Assembly (NCBI RefSeq): GCF_017305915.1
Contig: NZ_JAFKJN010000014.1
Coordinates: 62,001 to 126,000, forward strand
From: Reyranella sp.
GTDB taxonomy: Bacteria > Pseudomonadota > Alphaproteobacteria > Reyranellales > Reyranellaceae
DNA: 64,000 nucleotides
Direction: 5' to 3'
This document shows, in pieces, positions 10,922 through 20,312 of the stretch (positions within the stretch are counted from its first letter, which is position 1; each line of letters opens with the position of its first letter). The notes under the pieces were generated by a model. The model made no database searches. It was given only the letters and a program-made list of their open reading frames with translations, and was not told the origin of the DNA. Made by a program: the position numbers and the translations under genes.

Positions 10922-11781
10922 GTGAAAGCCACCGGTCTGTTGGCGCCCTTGATCTGCGTTCGATGCATGATGCGCCGGGCCGTGCCGTCGAACGGATCGC
11001 GGCGATGCATGGTCGAGCGGTTGTCCCACATCACCAGGTCGCCCAGCCGCCAGACGTGCTCGTACAGGAACTGCGGCTGCGTGCAGTGCGCCCACAGATC
11101 CTCGAGCAACGCATCGGACTCCTCGCGCGACAGGCCCTCTATGTAGGAGTTCCGCCGCCGGCCGAGATAGAGCGTCGGCCGGCCGTTGGCGGGATGCTTC
11201 AGGATCGCCGGATGCCAGGCCCCCGGTGCCTTGAAGGGATCGTCGGTCGGCGTCACGCCCTTGCGCAGGTAGCCGCCGGAATTGTAGGTGCCGTCGTGCT
11301 TCACGCGGCGATCGCCGAGGCGCTGGCGCAGGTCGTCCGGTAGCGCATCGCACGCCGCCTGCATGCCGCAGAACCAGGTGTTGCCGCCGCTCGGCGGAAT
11401 CTCGAGCGCATAGAGCATCGAGGCATCGGGGGGCATGTCGAGGTAGCTCATGTCGGTGTGCCAGACCGCTTCGCCGTAGCCGAGGGCGCCGATCGGATCG
11501 CCGTTCTTGTCGAGCACGTTCGACACGACATAGATGTCGGGATAGCCGGGCGGGCTGATGCGGCCGCGCTCCTGGTTCGGCGGCGGATCGAGCTCGCCGA
11601 AGCGGCGGCTGAAGGCCAGCAGGTCGTCGTCGCCGAGCTGCTGGTTGCGCAGCAGGATCACCGAGCGCTGGTGCCAGGCGCGCTCGACCTCGCGGAAGTC
11701 GGCATCGCTCAGGCGCCTCAGATCGACGCCCATCACCTCGACGCCGACCGCGTCGCAGAGCGGCCGTACCGTCACAACCAT
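10918..11781 (-). CDS. TauD/TfdA-family 2-oxoglutarate-dependent dioxygenase
   Basis: 287 residues. The Fe(II) facial triad is visible: HTD at 108-110 (His108, Asp110) and the distal His near 259 in WDNRSTMHRRD, followed by the 2-oxoglutarate-binding Arg in ARRIMHR. Such enzymes hydroxylate a substrate and often release sulfite, an alkyl or an aryloxy group. The substrate here is not predictable. It is the first gene of a two-gene unit with the overlapping flavoprotein gene. Confidence 0.92.
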   Translation of the reverse strand: MVVTVRPLCDAVGVEVMGVDLRRLSDADFREVERAWHQRSVILLRNQQLGDDDLLAFSRRFGELDPPPNQERGRISPPGYPDIYVVSNVLDKNGDPIGALGYGEAVWHTDMSYLDMPPDASMLYALEIPPSGGNTWFCGMQAACDALPDDLRQRLGDRRVKHDGTYNSGGYLRKGVTPTDDPFKAPGAWHPAILKHPANGRPTLYLGRRRNSYIEGLSREESDALLEDLWAHCTQPQFLYEHVWRLGDLVMWDNRSTMHRRDPFDGTARRIMHRTQIKGANRPVAFT

Positions 11782-11847
11782 CGTTTCCTCCCTTTGTCGC
11801 GGGCAATGATCGGCCGGCCTGCGCGGGCGATCAAGCGCCCAGCCCCC

Positions 11848-12879
11848 TCAAGCGCCCAGCACGTGACGCAGCCAGCTCGCCAGCTTGTCGCGGATCGCAG
11901 GTGCAATCGGTCCGACGAAGCCGGGATCGGTCGCATTCGTCACCGGCTTCAGGTTGTGGCTCACCCCGGCGGCCACCAGCACCTCGCCGGGCTTGTCGCG
12001 GCGGGCCAGCGCATCGACCAGCGGCTGGATCTCCGCCATCGGCACGATCTGCGCGTCGGCGCCGCCATGCAGCAGCAGGCAGGGCGAGTCGAAGGCGAGC
12101 ACGGCCTGCGCCGGATCGAAGGTCAACGCGCCCCGGAAGAACGGGCCGCCATAGGCCGGGAAGACCAGCCGCAGCTCGGCCGCCGTGTCGTCCGGCACGT
12201 GCCCGGTGGCGAGGGTCGCTTTCATCACCCGCTCGGCCTCGGCGCTGAGCTGCGGCAAGCCGCGCGCGATCTGCTCGCGCACGATGTCGATCAGCGGCCG
12301 GCCCGGCGTGCCGGCGATCACCACGGCGTAGGGCGCGCGCTTGCCCATCGCCGCGGCGGCGGCGAGCGACAGCAGGCCGCCTTCGCTGTGGCCCAGCAGC
12401 GCCGTCGCATAGGGCTTGATCTCGTCATGCCGCAACAGCTCGGCATGGGCGGCCATCACGTCGCCGACATAGTTGTCCCAGGCGAAGAAGCGCTCCTGCC
12501 CGTCGAGGCTGGTCGGCGTCTGTTGGCCCGAGGCGGCGACGCCGCGCTTGTCGTAGCGCAGGCTGGCGATGCCGTTGTCGGCCAGCAGCTCGGCGATCAG
12601 TTTTAAAAGATCGATCTTGACCGGCACCAGCGCGTTGTTGCCGTCCCGGTCGCTCGGTCCGCTGCCGGGGTGCAGCACCACGCCGGGCACCTTCTGCAGC
12701 TCGCTGATCGTCGGCAGCAGCAGCGTGCCTTTCAGCGTCACGCCGCCGACACCCTTGAAGCTCAGCGCCTGCTGCTTGGTCCCCATCGGGTAGTATTTCT
12801 GCGCCGCGGCCGGAGAGGCGACAAGCGTGGCCGCGCCGCCGAGCAGCGCGCGCCCCATCAGCGCGCGCCGGGGGATCAC
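11848..12879 (-). CDS. Exported alpha/beta hydrolase
   Basis: 343 residues from a GTG that overlaps the HIT-gene stop by four bases. The N-terminus carries an arginine pair before a hydrophobic segment ending ASPAAAQ, so export, possibly by Tat, is likely. The nucleophile elbow is GHSEGG with Ser165. Asp275 (HGGADAQ) and His308 (GVSHN) complete a plausible triad. It resembles dienelactone-hydrolase/acyl-peptidase-like esterases. Why it is coupled to the his/HIT operon is unclear. Confidence 0.85.
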   Translation of the reverse strand: MIPRRALMGRALLGGAATLVASPAAAQKYYPMGTKQQALSFKGVGGVTLKGTLLLPTISELQKVPGVVLHPGSGPSDRDGNNALVPVKIDLLKLIAELLADNGIASLRYDKRGVAASGQQTPTSLDGQERFFAWDNYVGDVMAAHAELLRHDEIKPYATALLGHSEGGLLSLAAAAAMGKRAPYAVVIAGTPGRPLIDIVREQIARGLPQLSAEAERVMKATLATGHVPDDTAAELRLVFPAYGGPFFRGALTFDPAQAVLAFDSPCLLLHGGADAQIVPMAEIQPLVDALARRDKPGEVLVAAGVSHNLKPVTNATDPGFVGPIAPAIRDKLASWLRHVLGA

Positions 12880-13232
12880 GTTCGCGGTCCGCTCAGGATA
12901 TGGACGTGGAAGTGGAAGACGACCTGGCCGCCGCCCGGCCCGACATTGGAGCCGATGCGGTAGCCGCCGGCCACGCTCAGCGTCTCGGCGACCCGGGTCA
13001 CCGCGCGCCAGAAGCCCGTGATCAACTCCGGCGGCGCCGATTGCGAGAAATCGGTGAGCGACACGTACTCGCCCTTGGGGATCGCCAGCACGTGGACCTG
13101 GGCCTTGGGGTAGATGTCCCTGAAGGCGAGCGCGTACTCGTCCTCGTACACCCTGGTGCAGGGCGCTTCGCCGCGCAGGATCCTGGCGAAGATGTTGTTG
13201 CGGTCGTAGATGGGCGACGATTGGGACGGCAT
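12876..13232 (-). CDS. HIT-family protein, copy 1 (distal)
   Basis: 118 residues from the ATG at 13232. The histidine triad HFHVHI sits at 107-112 (His107, His109, His111). HIT proteins hydrolyse or transfer nucleoside phosphates (Hint/Fhit/HinT type). It shares YDR-N-FA-ILRGEAPCT-VYEDEYALAF with the next gene upstream and so is a tandem paralogue. It lacks the longer tail of that copy. It is overlapped by the exported hydrolase gene downstream. Confidence 0.9.
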   Translation of the reverse strand: MPSQSSPIYDRNNIFARILRGEAPCTRVYEDEYALAFRDIYPKAQVHVLAIPKGEYVSLTDFSQSAPPELITGFWRAVTRVAETLSVAGGYRIGSNVGPGGGQVVFHFHVHILSGPRT

Positions 13233-13248
13233 GGGGCCGCTATTTGTG

Positions 13249-13653
13249 CTAGCGCTCCGCCTGCTCGGCAAGCCCGCTGGCTTGACCTCTGACGCCCGGC
13301 ATCTTGCGGCCGCCGATGATGTGGACGTGGAAGTGAAAGACGATCTGGTTGGCGTCCGGCCCGTGGTTGGCGACCAGCCGGTAGCCGGGCTCGTCGAGGC
13401 CGAGCAGAGCCGCGGTCTTGCCGACGGCCCGCCAGAAGCCGGCGATCAGGGCGTCGGGCGCCGAGGCGCTGAAGTCCGCGTTCGATACGTATTCGCCCTT
13501 GGGCACCACCAGCACATGGATCGGCGCGGCCGGATGGATGTTGTCGAAGGCGAGCGCGTACTCGTCCTCGTAGACCTTCGTGCAGGGGGCTTCGCCGCGC
13601 AGGATCCCGGCGAAGACGTTGGTGCGGTCGTACGGCGGCAGACGAGGCGGCAT
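13249..13653 (-). CDS. HIT-family protein, copy 2 (hisE-proximal)
   Basis: 134 residues, starting five bases after hisE ends. The triad HFHVHI is at 107-112 and the N-terminal half is nearly the same as in the following HIT gene. The extra C-terminal 20 residues (IGGRKMPGVRGQASG) are usual for proteobacterial HinT-like proteins next to hisE, so this is probably the ancestral copy. Such proteins remove AMP from aminoacyl-adenylates and phosphoramidates. Their place after hisE is common in alphaproteobacteria. Confidence 0.92.
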   Translation of the reverse strand: MPPRLPPYDRTNVFAGILRGEAPCTKVYEDEYALAFDNIHPAAPIHVLVVPKGEYVSNADFSASAPDALIAGFWRAVGKTAALLGLDEPGYRLVANHGPDANQIVFHFHVHIIGGRKMPGVRGQASGLAEQAER

Positions 13654-13658
13654 CTCCG

Positions 13659-14039
13659 CTATTTTCGCTTGCGGGCCGCCTTCTCGGCAATGCCGCTCAG
13701 GCCCTCGCGCCGCGCCAGCTCGGTCCATACCGCCCGCGGCTTCACGCCGCTCGCCGCCCACAGGGTCAGCAGGTGGTAGAGCATGTCGGCGCTTTCGCCG
13801 ACCAGCTTGGGCTTGTCGCCGCGGATGCCCTCGATCAGCGCCTCGACGGCTTCCTCGCCGAGCTTCTTGGCGATCTGCTCGCGGCCGCGGCTGAACAGGC
13901 GGGCGGTATAGGAAGTGTCCGGATCGGCGCCCTTGCGGCTGTCGATCACGGCATAAAGACGATCCAGCACGTGCTCGCTGGCGGCACCGGTATCGTTGCG
14001 CTTCCTGAGCGCCTTCTTGGCTTTCTTTTTCTTGGCCAT
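13659..14039 (-). CDS. hisE: Phosphoribosyl-ATP pyrophosphatase
   Basis: 126 residues. It hydrolyses phosphoribosyl-ATP to phosphoribosyl-AMP in step 2 of histidine synthesis. The MazG-like core is seen in KKLGEEAVEALIEGIRGD and LVGESADMLYHLLTLWAA, with the acidic metal-binding residues in the EEAVE and ESAD segments. A lysine-rich N-terminal extension (MAKKKKAKKALRKRN) and a basic C-terminus frame it. It lies 59 bases after hisF in the same direction. Confidence 0.93.
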   Translation of the reverse strand: MAKKKKAKKALRKRNDTGAASEHVLDRLYAVIDSRKGADPDTSYTARLFSRGREQIAKKLGEEAVEALIEGIRGDKPKLVGESADMLYHLLTLWAASGVKPRAVWTELARREGLSGIAEKAARKRK

Positions 14040-14098
14040 CTGAGGGGTACTCTCGACACGCCCTCTTCAAGGGGCGCTGGCCGCATCCTACGCCAAAT

Positions 14099-14872
14099 TC
14101 ACCGATTGCGCGAGATTTGACGGATGGGAACGCCGGCTCGCGCGAGATGTTCCTTGGCCTGCGCGATGGTGAAGGTACCGAAATGGAAGATCGAGGCGGC
14201 CAGCACCGCCGAGGCGCCGCCCTGTTTCACACCGTCGACAAGATGATCGAGCGTGCCGACGCCGCCCGAGGCGACGACCGGCACCGTCACTGCATCCGAA
14301 ACGGCGCGGGTCAGCGCCAGGTCGAAGCCCGACTTGGTGCCGTCATTGTCCATCGAGGTGATCAGGATCTCGCCTGCGCCTGACTCGGTCATGCGGCGCG
14401 CCCAGTCGATCGCGTCCAGGCCGGTGCCCTTGCGGCCGCCGTGGGTGAAGACCTCCCATTTGCCGGGCGCGGTTTGGCGGGCGTCGATCGACACCACGAT
14501 GCACTGGTCGCCGTATTTCTCGGCCGCCTCGCGCACGAACTCCGGCCGGGCGACGGCGGCGGAGTTGATCGAGACCTTGTCGGCGCCGGCCAGCAGCAGG
14601 CGGCGGATGTCGGAGAGCGTGCGCACGCCGCCGCCCACGGTCAGCGGCATGAAGCACTGCTCGGCGGTGCGGCCGACCACGTCGAGGATGGTGTCGCGGT
14701 TCTCGTGGCTCGCGGTGATGTCGAGGAAGGTGAGCTCGTCGGCGCCGGCGGCGTCGTAGACCCGGGCCTGCTCGACCGGATCGCCGGCGTCGCGCAGGTC
14801 GAGGAACTGCACGCCCTTGACGACACGGCCGTCCTTGACGTCGAGGCAGGGGATGATGCGGACCTTGAGCAT
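14099..14872 (-). CDS. hisF: Imidazole glycerol phosphate synthase cyclase subunit
   Basis: 257 residues. The ATG at 14872 shares one base with the hisA stop. HisF forms imidazole glycerol phosphate and AICAR from PRFAR and ammonia supplied by HisH. The (beta-alpha)8-barrel catalytic aspartates are exactly placed: Asp11 in CLDVKDG and Asp130 in SIDARQ. Phosphate-binding loops are TVGGGVRT and VASGGVGT. The partner hisH is not in the window. Upstream of hisA, where hisH/hisB might be expected, there is no gene. Confidence 0.96.
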   Translation of the reverse strand: MLKVRIIPCLDVKDGRVVKGVQFLDLRDAGDPVEQARVYDAAGADELTFLDITASHENRDTILDVVGRTAEQCFMPLTVGGGVRTLSDIRRLLLAGADKVSINSAAVARPEFVREAAEKYGDQCIVVSIDARQTAPGKWEVFTHGGRKGTGLDAIDWARRMTESGAGEILITSMDNDGTKSGFDLALTRAVSDAVTVPVVASGGVGTLDHLVDGVKQGGASAVLAASIFHFGTFTIAQAKEHLARAGVPIRQISRNR

Positions 14873-15603
14873 CAGTCGCCGCCTTTCAGCACGCGGATGG
14901 CGTCGGGCACGGTGACGCGGCCGTCGTACAGCGCGCGGCCGACGATGGCGCCGACGATGCCGTGCTCCTCGGCCGGCACGAGCTCGCGCAGGTCGTCGAG
15001 CGAGCTGACGCCGCCCGAGGCGATCACCGGCGTGGTGAGGTGCTGGGCGAGGGTGATGGTGGCGTCGATGTTGACCCCGCCCATCGCGCCGTCGCGGTCG
15101 ATGTCGGTGTAGATGATGGCGGCGACGCCGGCGTCCTCGAAGCGCAGCGCCAGGTCGAGCGCGCGCACCGTGCTCGACTTGGTCCAGCCGTCGACCGCGA
15201 CGATGCCGTCGCGGGCGTCGATGCCGACCGCGACCTGGCCCGGCCATTGCTTGCAGGCGGCCTTGACCAGGCCCGGCTCCTTGACCGCGATCGTGCCCAG
15301 GATGACGCGCTTCACGCCGGCGTCGATCCATTGCGCGATGCTCTCGATGGTGCGGATGCCGCCGCCGAGCTGGGCCGGCACCTCGACCGTCTTCAGGATC
15401 TCGACCACCGCGTCGCGGTTGACCGGATGGCCCTCGACCGCGCCGTTGAGATCGACCAGGTGCAGCCATTCGCAGCCGGCATGGGCGAAGGCCTTGGCCT
15501 GCGTCGCCGGGCTGTCGTTGAACACGGTCGCCTTGGCCATGTCGCCGCGCAGCAGGCGGACGCACTTGCCGTCCTTCAAATCGATGGCAGGAAAAAGGAT
15601 CAT
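14872..15603 (-). CDS. hisA: ProFAR isomerase (phosphoribosylformimino-AICAR-phosphate isomerase)
   Basis: 243 residues. It performs the Amadori rearrangement of ProFAR to PRFAR in histidine synthesis. Catalytic Asp8 (PAIDLKDG) and Asp129 (GIDARDG) are in place on a HisA/HisF barrel. It is the first gene of hisA-hisF-hisE-HIT-HIT-hydrolase, so the promoter should lie in the 520-bp gene-free stretch just upstream. Confidence 0.96.
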   Translation of the reverse strand: MILFPAIDLKDGKCVRLLRGDMAKATVFNDSPATQAKAFAHAGCEWLHLVDLNGAVEGHPVNRDAVVEILKTVEVPAQLGGGIRTIESIAQWIDAGVKRVILGTIAVKEPGLVKAACKQWPGQVAVGIDARDGIVAVDGWTKSSTVRALDLALRFEDAGVAAIIYTDIDRDGAMGGVNIDATITLAQHLTTPVIASGGVSSLDDLRELVPAEEHGIVGAIVGRALYDGRVTVPDAIRVLKGGD

Positions 15604-16126
15604 CGCGGCGCGGGATTTAGCGCGTTGGGCCCCGGCGCGCCACCCTCCGTGGTATGGGGCGCGAAACCATCCACGTTATCCCTCTGACTCACCGGGAGGC
15701 GGTGATTCCCGCGCTTGCTGCACGCAGCGCGAAGGCAGATGGTGCTCTCACGAAGTTCGGTGCCCGTGACGAGCGGACCACCGGATGGAGAGAGGGGCCG
15801 CAAGGTTCCTCGCGGTGGCGAAAGCTGCTGATGGACCTCCGGCGTGCTCCAGCGAAATCGTCTTCGACGGAGCGCCGCACCCCCTCTCGAGAGGGGGCTG
15901 TGACGGGAAACCGGTACGGGGGTCCGATGCGAACGGTCCATGCGCATGGAACGGGCGCGCCCCGAGGATGGTGGTAGCGGGCGGGGATCCCGCAATTCAC
16001 CGGCCACTCGCGGCCCCGCCAGGGGTTGTGGCCAGCCGCGCCCCGCGGCGAGTGCGACGAACACTCGACGAAGGTGCGTGCGAAGCGGCGAGACCGGGAA
16101 ACTGGTCTCGCCGTTTTCTTTTGTGG
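15604..16126. other. 520-bp stretch without a convincing gene
   Basis: Open frames exist on both strands but have poor, arginine-rich composition and no family resemblance. The stretch holds many short inverted repeats, for example the 12-base palindrome CCATGCGCATGG at 15938-15949 and CCCCCTCTCGAGAGGGGG near 15890. It must contain the hisA promoter on the minus strand. It ends in a strong plus-strand terminator (16086-16122) with no plus-strand protein gene in front, which hints at a non-coding transcript. I could not match it to tmRNA, RNase P RNA, SRP RNA or 6S RNA. Confidence 0.5.
16086..16122 (+). terminator. Strong Rho-independent terminator facing right
   Basis: A perfect 10-bp stem (CGGCGAGACC / GGTCTCGCCG) with an eight-base loop, followed by TTTTCTTTT. 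The T-run is only on the plus strand, so it stops rightward transcription. The only genes near it are on the minus strand. Confidence 0.85.
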
Positions 16127-16399
16127 TCAGCGACGGGCGGTGACGGTGACCGGAAGCTGCACTGCGAGCTCGGCACCGCGCTTGCCGATCGTGCTCTCGA
16201 TGGCATCGCGGTCCAGTCGGGTCTTGTCGTCCCCTTCGATCAGCCAGGCGACGCCACCGGCCTGGCCGACCTGGTTGGCCCGCCGCAGGGCGTCGTCGAG
16301 GGCCTCGTAGACGGCCGGCAGCAGCCGATGCCGGGTCGCCTTGAATTCCTTTTCGGTGGTGCAAACGTAGCCGACGGTCCACCAAAGCCTGTAGGTCAT
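16127..16399 (-). CDS. Small hypothetical protein
   Basis: 90 residues starting MTYRLWWTVGYVCTTEKEF. Codon use and the mix of hydrophobic and charged residues look like a real soluble protein. The middle (YEALDDALRRANQVGQAGG) is predicted helical. No family is recognised. It stands alone between the oligopeptide ABC operon and the hisA upstream region. Confidence 0.55.
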   Translation of the reverse strand: MTYRLWWTVGYVCTTEKEFKATRHRLLPAVYEALDDALRRANQVGQAGGVAWLIEGDDKTRLDRDAIESTIGKRGAELAVQLPVTVTARR

Positions 16400-16491
16400 G
16401 CGCGCTTCCCTCGACCCTGGATGGACCGGGCTTCAACCTACCTCTTCTGGGAAGCGGCGGCGAATGCGGATCGCCTGGCAGGCTGGAAAAA

Positions 16492-17490
16492 CTACCGATC
16501 GTTCAGGTGGCAGGCGCTGAAATGGCCCGGCGCCACTTCCTTGATGGCGGGGCGCTCGGCCTTGCAGCGGGCGAAGGCGTGCGGGCAGCGCGGATGGAAG
16601 GCGCAGCCCGGCGGCGGGTCGAGCGGCGAGGGCAGCTCGCCGGCGATCGGCTTGTAGGTGCGCTGCGCCGCCTCGAGCTTGGGCACCTCGGCGAGCAGCG
16701 CCTGGGTGTAGGGATGGTTGGGCCGCGCGAACAATTCGTCGGCCGGCGCGATCTCGACCAGGCGGCCGAGATACATGATCGCCACCCGGTCGGAGAGATG
16801 CTCGACGACCGCGAGATTGTGGCTGATGAACAGATAGGTGAGGCCGAGCCGCTGGCGCAGCTCCATGAACAGGTTCAGCACCTGCGCCTGGATCGAGACG
16901 TCGAGCGCCGCCACCGCCTCGTCGCAGACGATGAAGGCCGGCTTCACCGCCAGCGCGCGGGCGATGCCGACGCGCTGGCGCTGGCCGCCGGAGAACTGGT
17001 GCGGATAGCGGCTGGCATAGGCCGGATCGAGGCCGACCTGCATCAGCGTCTCGGAGACATACTCGGCCTGGCGCCCGCGCCCGACCAGCCCGTGCACCCG
17101 CGGCGCCTCGCCGACGATCTCCGACACCCGCAGGCGCGGATTGAGCGAGGCGAACGGGTCCTGGAAGATCATCTGCACGGCGAGCTGCCAGGCGTGCCGG
17201 TCGCCCGCACCCATCGCCGCCACGTCCTGGCCGCGCCACGTCATGGTGCCCGCGGTCTGCGGCAGGATGCCGGCGACGATGCGGCCGAGCGTGCTCTTGC
17301 CGCAGCCCGACTCTCCCACCAGCCCCACCACCTCGCCCTCGGCGACATCGAGGTCGACGTCGGAGACGGCCTGCACGACCGTCTCGCGCATGCCGGCGCC
17401 GAAGGCGTTGGCGATCCTGCCCGCGAGATCGACCCGCTGGACGAAGCGCTTGGTGATGCCGCGCAGGGAGAGAAGCGGCTGTTGCGTCAT
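16492..17490 (-). CDS. Dipeptide/oligopeptide ABC transporter ATP-binding protein, DppF/OppF type
   Basis: 332 residues from the ATG at 17490, which overlaps the stop of the NTF2-like gene (ATGA). The longer open frame upstream overlies that gene and is not used. Walker A GESGCGKST (59-67), signature FSGGQRQR (166-173) and Walker B IVCDEAVAALD are present. The C-terminal oligopeptide/dipeptide domain with PPPGCAFHPRCPHAFARC is also there; its cysteines bind a Fe-S cluster in some homologues. It is the second ATPase of the importer and the last gene of the operon. Confidence 0.93.
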   Translation of the reverse strand: MTQQPLLSLRGITKRFVQRVDLAGRIANAFGAGMRETVVQAVSDVDLDVAEGEVVGLVGESGCGKSTLGRIVAGILPQTAGTMTWRGQDVAAMGAGDRHAWQLAVQMIFQDPFASLNPRLRVSEIVGEAPRVHGLVGRGRQAEYVSETLMQVGLDPAYASRYPHQFSGGQRQRVGIARALAVKPAFIVCDEAVAALDVSIQAQVLNLFMELRQRLGLTYLFISHNLAVVEHLSDRVAIMYLGRLVEIAPADELFARPNHPYTQALLAEVPKLEAAQRTYKPIAGELPSPLDPPPGCAFHPRCPHAFARCKAERPAIKEVAPGHFSACHLNDR

Positions 17491-17960
17491 TTGAGCGGGG
17501 TTTCCTGGTACAGCACGCTCCACCACTTGCCGTCGCGGCGGGCATAGACGCTCGACGACAGCACCTTGATCGTCTCGGGCTTCCCGCCCTTGACCGAGCT
17601 GGTGTAGGTGACGCGGTAGAGCAGGGTGGCGACGTCGGGCGCCAGCAGGCGCACGGCGTAGGTCGGCTCGTAGGCGATGCTGTGCAGCGTCAAGTCCTTC
17701 ATCAGCTCCAGCGTCTGGCGCTTGTTGTAGCGGTTGCCGTCGCCGAAGATCAGGAGCGCATCGTCGCCGAGGAAGCTCTTCATGCCCTCGGTGTTCCTGT
17801 CGCGCATGAAGTCCCAGCTGCCCTTCTCGAGCGCCATCAGCTCCTCGCGCAGCTTCATGACGTCGGCCGACTGGGCGCCTGCAGGCGCTTGGGCAAAGGC
17901 GGTCGACGCCGTGGCCAGCGCCCAGGCACCGCCGATCAGAAAGGAACGTCTGGCGATCAT
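17487..17960 (-). CDS. Exported NTF2/SnoaL-like protein (second of a pair)
   Basis: 157 residues. A twin-arginine-like start (MIARRSFLIGGAWALATAS...AFA) predicts export. The mature part (KLREELMALEKGSWDFMRDRN...VYARRDGKWWSVLYQETP) fits the DUF4440/SnoaL cone fold, which usually binds a small molecule. It is about 40 percent alike to the gene just upstream by eye (shared MALEK-SW, EPTYA/GMRL, RR-GKWW-VLYQETP). Both ends overlap neighbours by four bases, so it is an integral part of the ABC operon. Confidence 0.8.
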   Translation of the reverse strand: MIARRSFLIGGAWALATASTAFAQAPAGAQSADVMKLREELMALEKGSWDFMRDRNTEGMKSFLGDDALLIFGDGNRYNKRQTLELMKDLTLHSIAYEPTYAVRLLAPDVATLLYRVTYTSSVKGGKPETIKVLSSSVYARRDGKWWSVLYQETPLK

Positions 17961-18433
17961 TGTTTCTCCCCCTGGTTCGACGCGTGCGACGGCGTCTCCT
18001 GGTACAGGACGGCCCACCACTTGCCGTTGCGCCGGACGTAGAGGCTGGTGGCCAGCACCTTGCTGGTCTCCGTGCGATTGAAGCGCGCCGCGCCGCGCGA
18101 GGTGACGCAGTAGATCAGCAGCGCGGCATTCGGGCCGATCAGCCGCATCCCGTAGGTCGGCTCGATCTCGTAGCGGTCGAGCCGGTAGTTCGGCATGTAG
18201 GCGATCACGTCGTCCTTGAAGTAGCGCGTGCCGTCCGAATAGATCTGCAGGGCGTCCTCGGGCAGGAAGCGGCGCATCGCGGCGCGGTCGTGCGTCCGGA
18301 GGTACTCCCAGCTCTCCTTCTCGAGCGCCATCAGCTGGTCGCGCAGCATCGGGATGTCGGGCTGGTCCTGCGCGCGCGCCGGACCGACGAAGCCGAGGAG
18401 AGCGATTGGCGCGAGCGAGCGTCGGCGTAGCAT
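17957..18433 (-). CDS. Exported NTF2/SnoaL-like protein (first of a pair)
   Basis: 158 residues from the ATG at 18433. A signal peptide (MLRRRSLAPIALLGF...ARAQ) predicts a periplasmic location. The rest resembles the next gene and the DUF4440 cone-fold family: LRDQLMALEKESWEYLRTHD, FLPEDALQIYSDGTRYF and RRNGKWWAVLYQETPS. It starts 11 bases after the DppD-type ATPase gene and its stop overlaps the start of its paralogue (ATGA). A binding or lid role for the transported compound is inference. Confidence 0.8.
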   Translation of the reverse strand: MLRRRSLAPIALLGFVGPARAQDQPDIPMLRDQLMALEKESWEYLRTHDRAAMRRFLPEDALQIYSDGTRYFKDDVIAYMPNYRLDRYEIEPTYGMRLIGPNAALLIYCVTSRGAARFNRTETSKVLATSLYVRRNGKWWAVLYQETPSHASNQGEKQ

Positions 18434-18444
18434 GGTGTCCGGTC

Positions 18445-19403
<959 letters not shown>

Positions 19404-19407
<4 letters not shown>

Positions 19408-20312
19408 CTGAGGTTCCGCGGGTTCAGCACGTCGCGCAGGTGGTCGCCCGCGAGATTGATGCCGATGATGGCGATGGCCAGCGCCACGCCCGGGAAGAAG
19501 CTGATCCAGTAGCTGCCCGACAGCAGGAACTCGAAGCCGTTGGAGATCAGCATGCCGAGCGACGGCTGGGTCACCGGCACGCCGACGCCGAGGAAGGAGA
19601 GCGTCGCCTCGAGCGCGATGGCGCGGGCCAGCGTGATGGTGGCGATCACGATCAGCGACGGCATGCAGTTGGGCAGCATGTGGCGGAACACGATGCGCCA
19701 CGGCGGCAAAGCGAGGCAGGTCGCGGCCTCGACATATTCCTTGTTGCGCTCGACCAGGGCGGCGCCGCGCGCGGCGCGCGCGAAGTAGGCCCATTGCACC
19801 AGGATCAGCGCGATCAGCACCTTGTCGATGCCCTTGCCCAGCACCGACAGCAGGATCAGCGCCACCAGGATCGCCGGGAAGGACAGCATGATGTCGACGA
19901 TGCGCATCAGGAAGGCATCGGTGCGGCCGCCGGCATAGGCCGCGACCAGGCCGACCACGACGCCGATCGCCAAGGCGGCCAGGACGGAGACGAAGCCGAC
20001 GAACAGGCTGATGCGCATGCCGTAGAAGATCGCCGACATCATGTCGCGCGCCTGGCCGTCGGTGCCCAGCCAATAGGTGATCTTGCCGTCGCTCGACATG
20101 GTGCCGGGCGGCGACTTGGCGTCGAGCAGGTCGAGGCCCGCGATGTCGAACGGGTTCTGGGTCGAGATCAGGGGTGCCGCCGCCGCGACGAAGATCGACA
20201 GCACGACCAGGACGAGGCCGAACACAGCGAGGCGGTTCTCGCAGAAGTCGGAGACGATCCGCTGGAACGGCGTCTGCGGCTTCGCCGCGACGGGTTCGAG
20301 GGCGACGGTCAC
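19404..20312 (-). CDS. Dipeptide/oligopeptide ABC transporter permease, DppC type
   Basis: 302 residues from a GTG that overlaps the DppB-type stop by four bases. It has the OppC N-terminal helix (ENRLAVFGLVLVVLS), then the LGTDGQARDMMSAIFYGMRISL segment typical of DppC. The EAA loop is EYVEAATCLALPPWRIVFRHMLPN. About six membrane helices. It forms the channel with DppB. Confidence 0.92.

Noticed and set aside
15604..16122. tmRNA, RNase P RNA, SRP RNA or 6S RNA in the gap
   Set aside because: No tag frame, no GAGGAAAGTCC core, no SRP Alu or apical-loop motif, and no clear 6S bubble were found on either strand.
15600..16436. 278-residue minus-strand frame and plus-strand frames at 15654 and 15785 as genes
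   Set aside because: Biased composition, no homologous pattern, and they cross the terminator and the small hypothetical gene.
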